Below are positions 1-7,840 of a DNA stretch of 37,358 nt, one piece after another. A model generated the notes under the pieces. It did not search any database and was not told the DNA's origin. It worked only from the letters and a program-made list of their open reading frames with translations. Source of the stretch: Lachnospiraceae bacterium (GTDB lineage Bacteria > Bacillota > Clostridia > Lachnospirales > Lachnospiraceae); assembly GCA_015056945.1 (NCBI GenBank), contig SVFH01000024.1, positions 1 through 37,358 of the forward strand, in the 5' to 3' direction. Position 1 is the first letter of the stretch; each line of letters begins with the position of its first letter. Both the position numbers and the translations under genes were made by a program.

Positions 1-337
1 ATTCGTTTGTCCGTTCAAAATCAACATCTAGCTAATTTCTTCCGTTTTACTTTGTTTAGGTTTCTTTCTCTGAATAATTCTCTTGTTTGCAACTTGTTGT
101 GTATTACTACACTCACAGTGGAACTCACAAACGCTGGCGCGTTTATTTCGTCACGGGCAGTCGCCCTAACAATCTGTAATCCGTGTCGCAAAATCATGCA
201 AGCATGATTTGTGTGCCCCGTCTTACATCTTGCCACTGCTCGTTGCTTATCTGAACTTTCAGGGTTGCATTGCTGTTTATTTGTCAAGGTTGTACTTGCC
301 ATGTTCATAATCCACATGACCGCGACATTTCTGTCAG
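1..337 (-). other. Hairpin-rich noncoding region downstream of tRNA-Ser pair
   Basis: I see no credible gene here. A minus-strand open frame spans about 21-317, but it has no recognisable domain and is packed with short inverted repeats. These lie at 110-120 (CACT/AGTG), 129-144 (AAACGC/GCGTTT), 155-166 (GGGC/GCCC), 191-210 (nine-base arms), 251-262 (CTGAA/TTCAG) and 324-335 (GACA-GAAA-TGTC on the minus strand, a GNRA tetraloop). This looks like a structured transcript made by read-through from the tRNA promoter. It resembles, from memory, leader or spacer RNA next to Clostridial rRNA operons. No rRNA sequence is visible inside the window, so that link is inference. Confidence 0.5.
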
Positions 338-426
338 CGGAGAAGGAGGGATTTGAACCCTCGCGCCGCTATTAACGACCTACTCCCTTTCCAGGGGAGC
401 CCCTTCAGCCTCTTGGGTACTTCTCC
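338..426 (-). tRNA. tRNA-Ser (anticodon GGA)
   Basis: The minus strand reads GGAGAAGTACCC at the 5' end and CTTCTCCG at the 3' end, giving a 7-bp acceptor stem plus a G discriminator. The anticodon stem CTCCC/GGGAG encloses the loop CTGGAAA, so the anticodon is GGA (serine UCC/UCU). The 89-nt length and long variable arm fit a class II tRNA-Ser. The T-arm shows GGTTCAAATCC. No CCA is encoded. It is the second gene of a tandem pair, 50 nt after another tRNA-Ser. Confidence 0.96.
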
Positions 427-476
427 AAATAAGCTAAATTGCTATTCGTATTATATTTGGCAGCGAGGTGCAAAAG

Positions 477-562
477 CGGAGAGGGTGGGATTCGAACCCA
501 CGCGCCCTTTCGGACAAACGGTTTTCAAGACCGCCTCGTTATGACCACTTCGATACCTCTCC
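477..562 (-). tRNA. tRNA-Ser (anticodon TGA)
   Basis: The minus strand begins GGAGAGGTATCG and ends CCTCTCCG. The anticodon stem CGGTC-like arm encloses the loop CTTGAAA, so the anticodon is TGA (serine UCA and wobble partners). It has a long variable arm (TTTGTCCGAAAGGGC) and the T-loop GGTTCGAATCC, typical of class II tRNA-Ser. It is 86 nt long without encoded CCA. It is the promoter-proximal member of the pair. Confidence 0.96.
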
Positions 563-595
563 AAAGTGATGCGCCGTTTAGCAGGCGCAAAATGA

Positions 596-624
596 ATAAT
601 ATCAGAATTCGAGCAGGTTGTCAA
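596..624 (-). promoter_or_regulatory. Strong sigma-A-type promoter for the tRNA-Ser pair
   Basis: On the minus strand TTGACA (619-624) is followed after exactly 17 nt by TATTAT (596-601), close to the vegetative consensus. An A-rich stretch (about 630-650) just upstream of the -35 could act as an UP element, as at stable-RNA promoters. A 6-bp hairpin (570-575/584-589) lies in the short leader before the first tRNA. Confidence 0.85.
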
Positions 625-654
625 CACGTTTTTTTATTTTTTTATTCAAATTTT

Positions 655-690
655 AAAATGGAACCATTCCCTATCGAACACTTCCATTTT
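655..690 (-). terminator. Inverted repeat at the 3' end of ispD, possible terminator
   Basis: The arms AAAATGGAA (655-663) and TTCCATTTT (682-690) are perfect 9-bp complements around an 18-nt loop and overlap the ispD stop codon. On the minus strand the following sequence is AT-rich but has no clean U-run, so termination is uncertain. Confidence 0.35.
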
Positions 691-1399
691 AATTCTGCAA
701 ATTCTTCAAAAAAGCCTCTGCAAGAATCATATCTTCCGGAGTAGTCAGTTTAATATTCCGATAATCCCCTTCTACCAACTTAACCTTCTGCGAACCAAAT
801 TGCTCAACAACCATCGCATCATCTGTCACTTCACATTTCAATTCTCCCAGAGACAGCACCTCAAACAAAGAATCATATGCATTTTTTACTATATCATATC
901 GAAATGTCTGCGGTGTCTGTATCTGCCAAAGCAAATTTCGGTGAGGTGTCTGTGCCACAAAATTGTTTTCATCTGATACTTTAATTGTATCTTTTACCGG
1001 CATTCCTGTTACACAGGCATCACACTTCTCAACCATTTCCAAATTTCTCTTCAAAATTTCCTCATTAATAAAAGGTCTTGCTCCGTCATGGATAAATACA
1101 TAATCGCAACATTCCGCCGCTTTCAATCCGTTATATACAGAATGATACCGTTCCTTTCCGCCCGCAATCACATGATGTACCTTGCGAAATCCGTATTTCT
1201 CAACGATTTCCTTTTGGCAATAAGAAACATCATCCTCTCCCGTAACAAGAATAATTTCATCAATGAAACTTTCTTCCATTTGCTTAAGGGAATAATAAAT
1301 AATCGGCTTTCCGTCAATTTCCAGAAATTGTTTTGGCACTGCCTGTCCCATTCTTTTACCGCGACCTGCTGCCAAAACGATTGCAACACAATACCCCAT
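689..1399 (-). CDS. ispD: 2-C-methyl-D-erythritol 4-phosphate cytidylyltransferase
   Basis: IspD transfers CMP from CTP to methylerythritol 4-phosphate, the third step of the MEP isoprenoid pathway in the cytosol. The N-terminus carries the nucleotidyltransferase signature VAIVLAAGRGKRMG followed by PKQFLEIDGKPI. Later segments FIHDGARPF, VKDTIKV and QTPQTFRYD match the CTP- and MEP-binding regions of the family. I chose the ATG at 1399 because AGAGGAGA lies about 7 nt upstream; an in-frame codon at 1447 would overlap tsaD. The protein is then 236 residues, normal for IspD. It is the last gene of the operon, 13 nt after tsaD, and no ispF follows. Confidence 0.95.
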   Translation of the reverse strand: MGYCVAIVLAAGRGKRMGQAVPKQFLEIDGKPIIYYSLKQMEESFIDEIILVTGEDDVSYCQKEIVEKYGFRKVHHVIAGGKERYHSVYNGLKAAECCDYVFIHDGARPFINEEILKRNLEMVEKCDACVTGMPVKDTIKVSDENNFVAQTPHRNLLWQIQTPQTFRYDIVKNAYDSLFEVLSLGELKCEVTDDAMVVEQFGSQKVKLVEGDYRNIKLTTPEDMILAEAFLKNLQN

Positions 1400-1412
1400 T
1401 CCAAATCTCCTC

Positions 1413-2435
1413 TTAACGTTCACCGAGGCGCAATCCGGGAACAGCATTCAAATCGTAACCGTGACGCACCCCACGGATATATTCGTAGTATCCGGCAACA
1501 CCAATCATAGCTGCATTATCCGTGCAATAAACCGGTGACGGACAATAAAAGGTAATTCCTTTTTCCTTACAAGCTTCCTCAAACGCCCTGCGCAATGTCT
1601 GATTCGATGCCACGCCTCCTGCAATTGCGAATTTATCAAGCTGATACTTCTCAACTGCTTCCATTGAATGCTCAACCAACACATCGACTACTGCTTTTTG
1701 GAAAGATGCTGCAACATCCGCTGCACAAACCTCTTCCCCTTTCATTTCACACTGATTTAAATAATTCAGCACAGCTGACTTAAGCCCGCTAAAACTGAAA
1801 TCAAATTCAGAATTTCCTACTTTTGCTCGCGGGAAACGGATTGCATCAGGATTTCCTTCTTTTGAAAGCTTATCAATTTTGGGGCCACCCGGATATCCCA
1901 AACCGATTGCGCGCGCAACTTTGTCGAAAGCCTCTCCTGCCGCATCATCCATTGTACGTCCCAGTATCTCATATTCTCCGTAATCTTTTACGGATACCAA
2001 ATGCGTATGACCACCTGATACAACCAAAGAAACGAAAGGAGGCTCTAACTCCTTATGTTCTATGAAATTAGCACTGATATGACCTTCAATATGATGCACA
2101 CCTACTAACGGAATACCAGTCGCAAACGAAATTGCTTTTGCGGCAGAAACACCGACAAGCAATGCTCCAACAAGACCGGGGCCGTATGTTACCGCTATTG
2201 CATCGATATCTTCCCAGTTCATTTCTGCTTTTTGCAAAGCTTCCTCTATTACCTGATTTATTTTATCGATATGCTTGCGAGATGCAATTTCAGGAACAAC
2301 ACCGCCATACAACGTATGTAAATCTATTTGCGAAAAAATAACATTTGAAAGTACATCCCTTCCGTTTCGAACAACTGCCGCCGCCGTTTCATCACAGGAA
2401 CTTTCAATCGCTAAAATATTGATATCTTTACTCAT
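1413..2435 (-). CDS. tsaD: tRNA N6-adenosine threonylcarbamoyltransferase TsaD
   Basis: TsaD is the catalytic subunit that transfers threonylcarbamoyl to A37 of ANN-decoding tRNAs, acting with TsaB and TsaE. The 340-residue protein has the ASKHA-fold start [13 protein letters not shown], the metal-binding HHIEGH segment, [10 protein letters not shown], and the late ATP-site segments IAGGVASNQ and CTDNAAMIG. All expected landmarks are present. Its ATG overlaps the last 8 nt of the upstream gene (2428-2435), which suggests translational coupling. tsaE and tsaB lie upstream in the same operon, so the core machinery except TsaC/TsaC2 is local. Confidence 0.97.
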   Translation of the reverse strand: MSKDINILAIESSCDETAAAVVRNGRDVLSNVIFSQIDLHTLYGGVVPEIASRKHIDKINQVIEEALQKAEMNWEDIDAIAVTYGPGLVGALLVGVSAAKAISFATGIPLVGVHHIEGHISANFIEHKELEPPFVSLVVSGGHTHLVSVKDYGEYEILGRTMDDAAGEAFDKVARAIGLGYPGGPKIDKLSKEGNPDAIRFPRAKVGNSEFDFSFSGLKSAVLNYLNQCEMKGEEVCAADVAASFQKAVVDVLVEHSMEAVEKYQLDKFAIAGGVASNQTLRRAFEEACKEKGITFYCPSPVYCTDNAAMIGVAGYYEYIRGVRHGYDLNAVPGLRLGER

Positions 2436-3033
2436 TCTCCATCACCTGTTCCGAATCAGATTCTTCTTCAACAACATCCCAGCCATAAATTTTCCAATGG
2501 CCGTTTTCATCCTTGCGAAGTAAAAAAACTTCATTTATATATGCATATTCTGTTCCCTGACGCAATCTGTAATTTGCATACATTCTCGCAAAATCAAATC
2601 CGTCTGCAGAGAAGAACTCAACATCCGTACTGGAAGAAAGCGAATAACCGGAAACAACCAGATCCATTGCCTGGAAAGTAAGAATGTCTTTTTTCAAATC
2701 TTCCAGATATTCTTCTTCTGTTTTATCAGCGCACAATTCGCTGTCATAAACTTCACGAGCTTTTAAAGCAAGCTTACTCAACTGTTCTTCCGTTAAATCT
2801 TCCCTATAAAAGCAAGTAGTAATATCACTGTAAAATCTTAACACCTCTTTGGGAGTAGGAGGATAATTACGTTTCAAATCCCGCAATAAAACCTGGTCTA
2901 CCGGACTGACAGTAGTGGATTCCGGCAGTTTATCACCATTCTTTTTATTTATAACAACAAAAGCAGCCAGAATAAAAAGTGCCGCCATCAGAATAACAAT
3001 TATTCCGGCGAGAATATTTTTTTTCTTTTTCAC
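2428..3033 (-). CDS. Membrane-anchored protein of unknown function (possibly DUF6715)
   Basis: This 201-residue protein starts with a lysine run and one hydrophobic segment (about residues 6-28), so it is anchored with the rest outside the membrane. The ectodomain is acidic and contains [23 protein letters not shown] associate that stretch with a Lachnospiraceae family I recall as DUF6715, but am not certain. The C-terminal part resembles an NTF2-like or SnoaL-like fold only vaguely ([18 protein letters not shown]). The start is GTG, preceded at 4 nt by AAAGGAGG. It sits between rnz and tsaD with an 8-nt overlap into tsaD, so it belongs to the operon. No function can be assigned. Confidence 0.8.
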   Translation of the reverse strand: MKKKKNILAGIIVILMAALFILAAFVVINKKNGDKLPESTTVSPVDQVLLRDLKRNYPPTPKEVLRFYSDITTCFYREDLTEEQLSKLALKAREVYDSELCADKTEEEYLEDLKKDILTFQAMDLVVSGYSLSSSTDVEFFSADGFDFARMYANYRLRQGTEYAYINEVFLLRKDENGHWKIYGWDVVEEESDSEQVMENE

Positions 3034-3065
3034 GTTTCCTCCTTTCCGTAGCAGTTCTGCTACTA

Positions 3066-3974
3066 TTAATCTTCAAACCTAAGTTCAATACTCTTCCCGT
3101 CTTTTCCGGGTTCCGCTTTCGGGAATATATTCTTTACCTTTTTCATATATTCTTCCGGACGGATTAGCGAAGGGCTGTAATGTGTCAGCCACATCCGTTC
3201 CACTCCGGCACGTTGTGCCATATTGGCTGCCTCATAAAAAGTCATGTGCTTATTTTCTTTGGCTTTGGCGCATTTCTCTTCATCTCCGTACATGCCTTCA
3301 CAAATAAACAAATCTGCTTCCTTGGCATGTGTGACAATACTTTCACACGGACGGGTATCCGTTGTATAAGTAACCTTTAGTCCCTTTCTCGGTGGTCCGA
3401 GTACCATATCCGGCGTCAGAATTCTTCCTTCTGTTTCAATTGTCTCGCCCTTTTGCAACCTGCTCCAGAAACGCTGCTCAATCTGTTGTTCCTTTGCACG
3501 TTCGACATCAAACATACCGCTTCTCGGAATAATAATATTGTATCCGTAACAGGTAACATTATGATTTACGCGAAATGCCTGTATTTTCATATCTCCCAAA
3601 TCAATTTCCTGTTCCGGCGAACTAAGTTCTTCGAAACGTATTTCAAAAGGCAATTCGGGAGCAATAGAACGAAGAGCCGTAACAATACGCTCCAGTCCCT
3701 TTGGTCCGATCAAAAGCAACGGTTCCGTACGTTCGGCATTTCCCATAGTCAAAAACATTCCGGGCAAACCACTGATATGATCCGCATGAAAGTGCGTGAA
3801 GCAAATTACATCTATCGGTTTTGGGCTCCACCCTTTTTCCTTCATCGCAATCTGCGTTCCCTCACCGCAATCTATTAAAATACTTTTTCCGTTATATCGT
3901 GCCATCATTGCAGTAAGCCAACGATACGGCAGAGGCATCATCCCGCCGGTTCCCAAAAGGCAAATATCAAGCAT
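3066..3974 (-). CDS. rnz: Ribonuclease Z
   Basis: RNase Z is a zinc endonuclease that removes 3' trailers from tRNA precursors lacking an encoded CCA. Both tRNA genes in this window are of that type. The metallo-beta-lactamase core motif HFHADH is at residues 61-66, after LIDCGEGTQIA. Later metal ligands are supplied by RVNHN, TYTTDTRP and the C-terminal LTHYSPS. The 302-residue length fits the bacterial short form. The ATG is preceded by AGGAG at 6 nt. It lies 16 nt after the small zinc-binding protein gene. Confidence 0.95.
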   Translation of the reverse strand: MLDICLLGTGGMMPLPYRWLTAMMARYNGKSILIDCGEGTQIAMKEKGWSPKPIDVICFTHFHADHISGLPGMFLTMGNAERTEPLLLIGPKGLERIVTALRSIAPELPFEIRFEELSSPEQEIDLGDMKIQAFRVNHNVTCYGYNIIIPRSGMFDVERAKEQQIEQRFWSRLQKGETIETEGRILTPDMVLGPPRKGLKVTYTTDTRPCESIVTHAKEADLFICEGMYGDEEKCAKAKENKHMTFYEAANMAQRAGVERMWLTHYSPSLIRPEEYMKKVKNIFPKAEPGKDGKSIELRFED

Positions 3975-3990
3975 ATCAAACTCCTGTTAT

Positions 3991-4236
3991 CTATAATAAT
4001 TCCGTCACCACAACAATCTCCGGTGCAATTTTAAACTGCGCCACCATCTTGTCATAGCAATCCTCGCACAAATCAAAATTGTGTTTTTCTCTGTCTTTTC
4101 TCGAAAAATAACCAAACATCCAGTCTGAATGAAAGCATCCTTCCATCAGAATTCCGTTTTCAACTTCCATATCACGACCGCACCCGTTGCAAACGACACG
4201 TTCTGTCTTTTGCACTTGTTCATTTATTATTCTCAC
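3991..4236 (-). CDS. Small protein with two CxxC motifs, putative zinc-binding
   Basis: An 81-residue protein with CNGCGRDM near the N-terminus and LCEDCYDKM in the second half. Two CxxC pairs about 38 residues apart fit a zinc-ribbon-like site. I chose the GTG at 4236 because GAGGAGG ends 7 nt upstream; a longer frame to 4290 lacks such a site. The intervening stretch contains FHSDWMFGYFSRKDREKH. Proteins of this layout are common in Clostridia, but I know no demonstrated function. It lies between rimI and rnz in the same operon. Confidence 0.8.
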   Translation of the reverse strand: MRIINEQVQKTERVVCNGCGRDMEVENGILMEGCFHSDWMFGYFSRKDREKHNFDLCEDCYDKMVAQFKIAPEIVVVTELL

Positions 4237-4293
4237 AGTGTTTCCTCCTCTATGTTGAATTACTATCATCATAACGACTACACCCAGCAATTC

Positions 4294-4749
4294 CTAGTGG
4301 TAATTATTTGAAACACCTCGCAGCCAATAGATTGCTGCATCTTCTGTAGGATTTGAATAAAAACCGGGGCGTATCCCCTCGCATACAAACCCAATCTTTT
4401 CATAGAGACGAATCGCCGGAGTATTATTCTTACGCACTTCCAATGTGAAATGCTGCACACCGCGTTCCCGTCCGATTTGCATAATCTTATCCAGCAATGC
4501 TTCGGCGATCCCCTGTCTCCGGTTCTCTTTACGCACAGAAACGTTCATAATATCCGCTTCATCAAAGCTTATTATCATACCGCACACACCAACAAGACAA
4601 TCCCCTTGCATTGCAGTAAGAAAAACAGCATCCTTGTTCTTTAGTTCTTCCAAAAAAGCCTGTTCAGACCAGGGGACAGTAAAATTTTCTTTTTCAAGTT
4701 TCGCGGCCAAAGCTGCCGTTTCAGGCACCATAAAATCAATTTCAAACAT
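4294..4749 (-). CDS. rimI: Ribosomal protein bS18 alanine N-acetyltransferase RimI
   Basis: This 151-residue GNAT acetyltransferase follows tsaB with a 2-nt gap, the usual place for rimI in Firmicutes. The start FMVPETAALAAKLEKENF followed by PWSEQAF is typical of RimI. The acetyl-CoA pyrophosphate loop is VRKENRRQGIAEALL (Q/RxxGxA/G pattern), followed by FTLEVRKNNTPAIRLYEKIGF, the family's C-terminal signature. The predicted reaction is N-terminal acetylation of ribosomal protein S18. A relaxed-specificity N-terminal acetyltransferase is equally possible in this phylum. Confidence 0.92.
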   Translation of the reverse strand: MFEIDFMVPETAALAAKLEKENFTVPWSEQAFLEELKNKDAVFLTAMQGDCLVGVCGMIISFDEADIMNVSVRKENRRQGIAEALLDKIMQIGRERGVQHFTLEVRKNNTPAIRLYEKIGFVCEGIRPGFYSNPTEDAAIYWLRGVSNNYH

Positions 4750-4751
4750 TC

Positions 4752-5474
4752 CTACTCTTCCTTTTTGGCACTTTCCATCCGTTCACGTTCTGCCTGAGAC
4801 AAACGCAGATATTCAGGTGAATGTTCTCCCGCTTCCACAGTTTGTCCTGCCAAATATTTCTCAACACCAAGACATGCCACACAACCGGCGCGTTGTCTTG
4901 CCAGATGCATCGGTGCAAAAGAATAAGAAACACCCATCAGTTCAGCAAGCCACCGACCGTAAACCGGAACTGCGTCTCCCAAAAAAACGACCTCGCGTCC
5001 CATCTCATTTAAACGTGCTGCAATCTCTTCAACCGGCACGGCACAAGGGGCAATCAATTCTTCCATCACATGTTTTGTTCCCTGCTTCACGAAAGCATAA
5101 GCCGCAGTATAAACCTGATTTCTGCGTGCATCCATAATCGGACACACCACTCCGTTTGTCGCATATACATTTGCCGCAAGAGCCTCTAATGTGGACACTT
5201 CCACAATCGGCACTTTTAATGCAAGTGCAATCCCTTTTGCCGTAGCACTCCCGATTCGAAGTCCGGTAAAAGAACCCGGTCCCGAAGCAATTGCAACCGC
5301 ATCTATTTCCGCAATATCTGTTTGCGTAATTTCTTTGATTTCATTCAGCATAGGTAACAAAGTCTGCGAATGTGTTTTTTTGTTGTTAACCGTATATTCA
5401 GCCACGATGCCGTTTTCGTTAGCAATTGCCACGGAAGCGACAAGGCCCGAACTGTCTATTGCAATGATATTCAT
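4752..5474 (-). CDS. tsaB: tRNA threonylcarbamoyladenosine biosynthesis protein TsaB
   Basis: TsaB is the non-catalytic ASKHA-fold partner that dimerises with TsaD in t6A synthesis. The 240-residue protein begins MNIIAIDSSGLVASVAI and carries AIASGPGSFTGLRIG, its best-known signature, followed by AKGIALALKVPIVEVSTLEALA. It lacks the metal-binding histidines seen in TsaD, as expected. GAAGGGA precedes the ATG. It is 21 nt downstream of tsaE and 2 nt upstream of rimI. Confidence 0.96.
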   Translation of the reverse strand: MNIIAIDSSGLVASVAIANENGIVAEYTVNNKKTHSQTLLPMLNEIKEITQTDIAEIDAVAIASGPGSFTGLRIGSATAKGIALALKVPIVEVSTLEALAANVYATNGVVCPIMDARRNQVYTAAYAFVKQGTKHVMEELIAPCAVPVEEIAARLNEMGREVVFLGDAVPVYGRWLAELMGVSYSFAPMHLARQRAGCVACLGVEKYLAGQTVEAGEHSPEYLRLSQAERERMESAKKEE

Positions 5475-5495
5475 ACATTTTCCCTTCCCTGCATC

Positions 5496-5969
5496 CTACT
5501 CTTTTTCAACTGTAATTCTTCTGTAATCGAATCCTTTAGACAAATCTTTCTCAATACGGATTGTGATTGTTTCTTCCGGCATAATTTCTTCAATCAAATT
5601 CGCCCATTCGACAAAGCTGACTCCTTCGCCGTAGAAATAATCTTCATAACCAATCTCTTCCATTTCATCCACATCACTGATGCGATATACATCAAAGTGA
5701 TAGAAGGGAAGCTTACCGCTTTCATATACCTGCACAATGGTAAACGTCGGACTGCTGATAGGCTCTTTCACCTCAAGCCCGGCTGCAACACCTTTGGTAA
5801 AAACCGTCTTTCCGACGCCCAAATCTCCAAGCAGGGCATATACGGCCCCGGGCACGGCTTCCTGTCCGATTGTTACACCAAGCGCGTATGTTTCTTCAGC
5901 GCTGTTTGTTTCAAATACCATCTCTTTCCAGTAGCCCGGCAAAAGCGCCGGTTCCTTTCTGTTTTTCAT
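5496..5969 (-). CDS. tsaE: tRNA threonylcarbamoyladenosine biosynthesis ATPase TsaE
   Basis: TsaE is the small P-loop ATPase needed to reset the TsaBD complex. The Walker A motif GDLGVGKT is at residues 48-55, and SSPTFTIVQVYESG and FYHFDVYRI are the switch I and Walker B-like regions. EGVSFVEWANLIEEIMPEE is the family's C-terminal signature. At 157 residues the length is normal. The start at 5969 has only a weak ribosome binding site; an internal ATG at codon 17 is an alternative. It lies 8 nt after the ycxB-like gene. Confidence 0.94.
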   Translation of the reverse strand: MKNRKEPALLPGYWKEMVFETNSAEETYALGVTIGQEAVPGAVYALLGDLGVGKTVFTKGVAAGLEVKEPISSPTFTIVQVYESGKLPFYHFDVYRISDVDEMEEIGYEDYFYGEGVSFVEWANLIEEIMPEETITIRIEKDLSKGFDYRRITVEKE

Positions 5970-5977
5970 TTTGTTTC

Positions 5978-6466
5978 TTAATATCTGATTTTCATTTTAC
6001 CCGTAGGTACATTACGTGCAATCATGGCAATCACATCTGACGTATTATCGCCCATACATTTTCGCGGAAAAATAAATGCGGCATTCTTTGACGTATACAC
6101 AAAAATGCTTTTTTTATCTCCTGTTGCCTTCAAAACCTGCTCCCACGACATCTTCTCCGTTTGTTCTTCCTGTGATACCTCTATCCCTTCATCGCTCAAT
6201 TTATAATGCAGGGGTTTCTGAAATGCCGGAATCATTTTGGTTTGTACAAAAGCATTCTGTAAGCTTGTAAACGGAACATATAATATGAGGATGCTTCCCA
6301 ACGCCGGATAGAGAATATGTGTCTGCTGTTTCGAAAGAAAAAGAAACCACAGAAGCATACCGGCACAAGTAACCAGAATTGTAATCGGCTGTTTATAAGC
6401 ATTCTGAATTTTATAATCGTAAAGTGTCCCAACCTTCATTTGGACATCAAATTCTATTGTTTCCAA
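5978..6466 (-). CDS. YcxB-like family membrane protein
   Basis: The protein has two adjacent hydrophobic segments (ITILVTCAGMLLWFLFL and ILYPALGSILILYVPF) followed by a cytosolic part. That part contains YKLSDEGIEVSQEEQ, MSWEQVLKATGDKKSIFVY and FIFPRKCM, the pattern of YcxB-like proteins (related to bacterial PH domains). I placed the start at the TTG at 6466 (about 163 residues), since GAGGA lies 7 nt before it. An ATG at 6490 is in frame but has no ribosome binding site. Function is unknown. It is the first gene of the tsa-rnz-ispD operon. Confidence 0.75.
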   Translation of the reverse strand: METIEFDVQMKVGTLYDYKIQNAYKQPITILVTCAGMLLWFLFLSKQQTHILYPALGSILILYVPFTSLQNAFVQTKMIPAFQKPLHYKLSDEGIEVSQEEQTEKMSWEQVLKATGDKKSIFVYTSKNAAFIFPRKCMGDNTSDVIAMIARNVPTGKMKIRY

Positions 6467-6544
6467 GACTATTTCCTCACTTATGAACATTTAAAATCTA
6501 CATTATCATAGCATAAAAGCTGTTCGTTGAAAAGCAGAAGGAAT

Positions 6545-6596
6545 AAAAAAAGAGCTTTTTGCCGAAACCGATTTGTTTCCTGCCAAAGCTCTTTTT
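6545..6596 (-). terminator. Rho-independent terminator of the MacAB-like operon
   Basis: On the minus strand AAAAAGAGCTTT and GGCAGGAAAC pair with GTTTCGGC and AAAAAGCTCTTTTT around a short loop, and the hairpin runs into a seven-T tract (6545-6551). It begins 5 nt after the permease stop codon. A-runs on the other side mean it could also act in the opposite direction. Confidence 0.85.
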
Positions 6597-6601
6597 GATT
6601 C

Positions 6602-7834
6602 TTATTCGTGTCTTAATGCTTCAATCGGATTTAACTTTGCTGCTTTTCTCGCCGGATATATTCCGAAGAAAATTCCGATTACACTGGAAAATCCGCAAAT
6701 AAGTAAAATGGTCGGTATGTTAATGATTGCCGCAATTTTAATTTTTGCCATAGAAGAAATGACAGCGCACACAATGCCTCCGCCTAACCATCCTAACAAC
6801 ATGCCGACAACACCGCCGATTAACGTAATCATTGCAGATTCTGCAAGGAACTGCAACATAATGGAACCGGTCGTTGCACCAAGTGCTTTACGAATTCCGA
6901 TTTCCCTTGTACGTTCAGTAACCGAAACCAACATAATATTCATGACACCGATACCGCCCACAAGAAGAGATACCGCTGCAACAAATGCAATAAATAACGT
7001 AATAAAGTTAATAATAACCGAGATTTCATCCAACGCACTGGAAAACTCTTCCACCTGAATTATATTCTCGCCACGTAAATCCTTACGACCTTCCAGAAGT
7101 CGAATACAGTCCTGAGCAACCTGTGTGGAATACTCCGGTGCTTCCGCAAGAACAGTAATCATTGCTTCATTGCCAAACAGTACCATTCCGTAAATGGAAT
7201 TCACAAGCGTTCCCGGCATTTCCAGACTGATTTCGCTTGAATATTCCATCATATTTACCATAGCAGACTCTGCTTTTTCTCGAACACCGATAATTCTGAG
7301 CGGAACAATTTTATTAAATAGTGTAATCTCTATTATTTCGCCGATTACATTTGTGCTTCCGAAATAATTTAATGCACTTTCTTCCTGAATAACACAAACC
7401 CTGGCAGCATCGCTATACTCATCCCATGTGAAATTTCGGCCTCTCACAATTTTATTCTGCTTGGTAAAATCATAATCGGGATTTACTAACTCATATGTAC
7501 CGTCATAAATACGTCTGCTTCCTTCTACCTCGCCACCCAGAGTCACCTGGGCAACAACACCTTTTACATGAGGAACCTGTTTCCTGATAGCATCCATGTC
7601 TTCCTCATCAAACATATTCTCTAATGTATAGCCTCCGTCAGAGGATGCATAGATAATAATCTGGCCGGAAAACAAACTGTTCATTTCGGAAATCAAAGTG
7701 TTTTTCACACCGTTTCCGACAGACATAATCATGATTACGGATGCAATACCGATGATAATACCAATCATCGTAAGGAAGGAACGCGCTTTGTTATTCTTAA
7801 TGCTCTTCAGAGCAAGTTTCAAATACTCTTTCAT
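6602..7834 (-). CDS. MacB-type FtsX-domain ABC transporter permease
   Basis: A 410-residue permease with the MacB architecture. There is one N-terminal membrane segment after the typical start LALKSIKNNKARSFLTMIGIIIGIASVIMIMSVGNG. A large extracytoplasmic domain (about residues 45-280) follows, then an FtsX domain with three C-terminal membrane segments. VMNIMLVSVTERTREIGIRKALGA is the coupling region that contacts the ATPase. Family members move peptides, antibiotics or lipids across the envelope by a mechanotransmission mechanism. It starts 6 nt after the adaptor gene, with AGGAG as ribosome binding site. Substrate unknown. Confidence 0.93.
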   Translation of the reverse strand: MKEYLKLALKSIKNNKARSFLTMIGIIIGIASVIMIMSVGNGVKNTLISEMNSLFSGQIIIYASSDGGYTLENMFDEEDMDAIRKQVPHVKGVVAQVTLGGEVEGSRRIYDGTYELVNPDYDFTKQNKIVRGRNFTWDEYSDAARVCVIQEESALNYFGSTNVIGEIIEITLFNKIVPLRIIGVREKAESAMVNMMEYSSEISLEMPGTLVNSIYGMVLFGNEAMITVLAEAPEYSTQVAQDCIRLLEGRKDLRGENIIQVEEFSSALDEISVIINFITLFIAFVAAVSLLVGGIGVMNIMLVSVTERTREIGIRKALGATTGSIMLQFLAESAMITLIGGVVGMLLGWLGGGIVCAVISSMAKIKIAAIINIPTILLICGFSSVIGIFFGIYPARKAAKLNPIEALRHE

Positions 7835-7840
7835 TCGCTC

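Noticed and set aside
21..317. 98-residue minus-strand open frame
   Set aside because: No domain or membrane/signal features, and it runs through six hairpins directly downstream of tRNA genes. It is more likely structured noncoding RNA; I recall similar spurious frames near Clostridial rRNA loci.
570..589. Hairpin upstream of the tRNA genes as a terminator
   Set aside because: It lies after the tRNA promoter and has no T-run, so it is more likely part of the tRNA leader.
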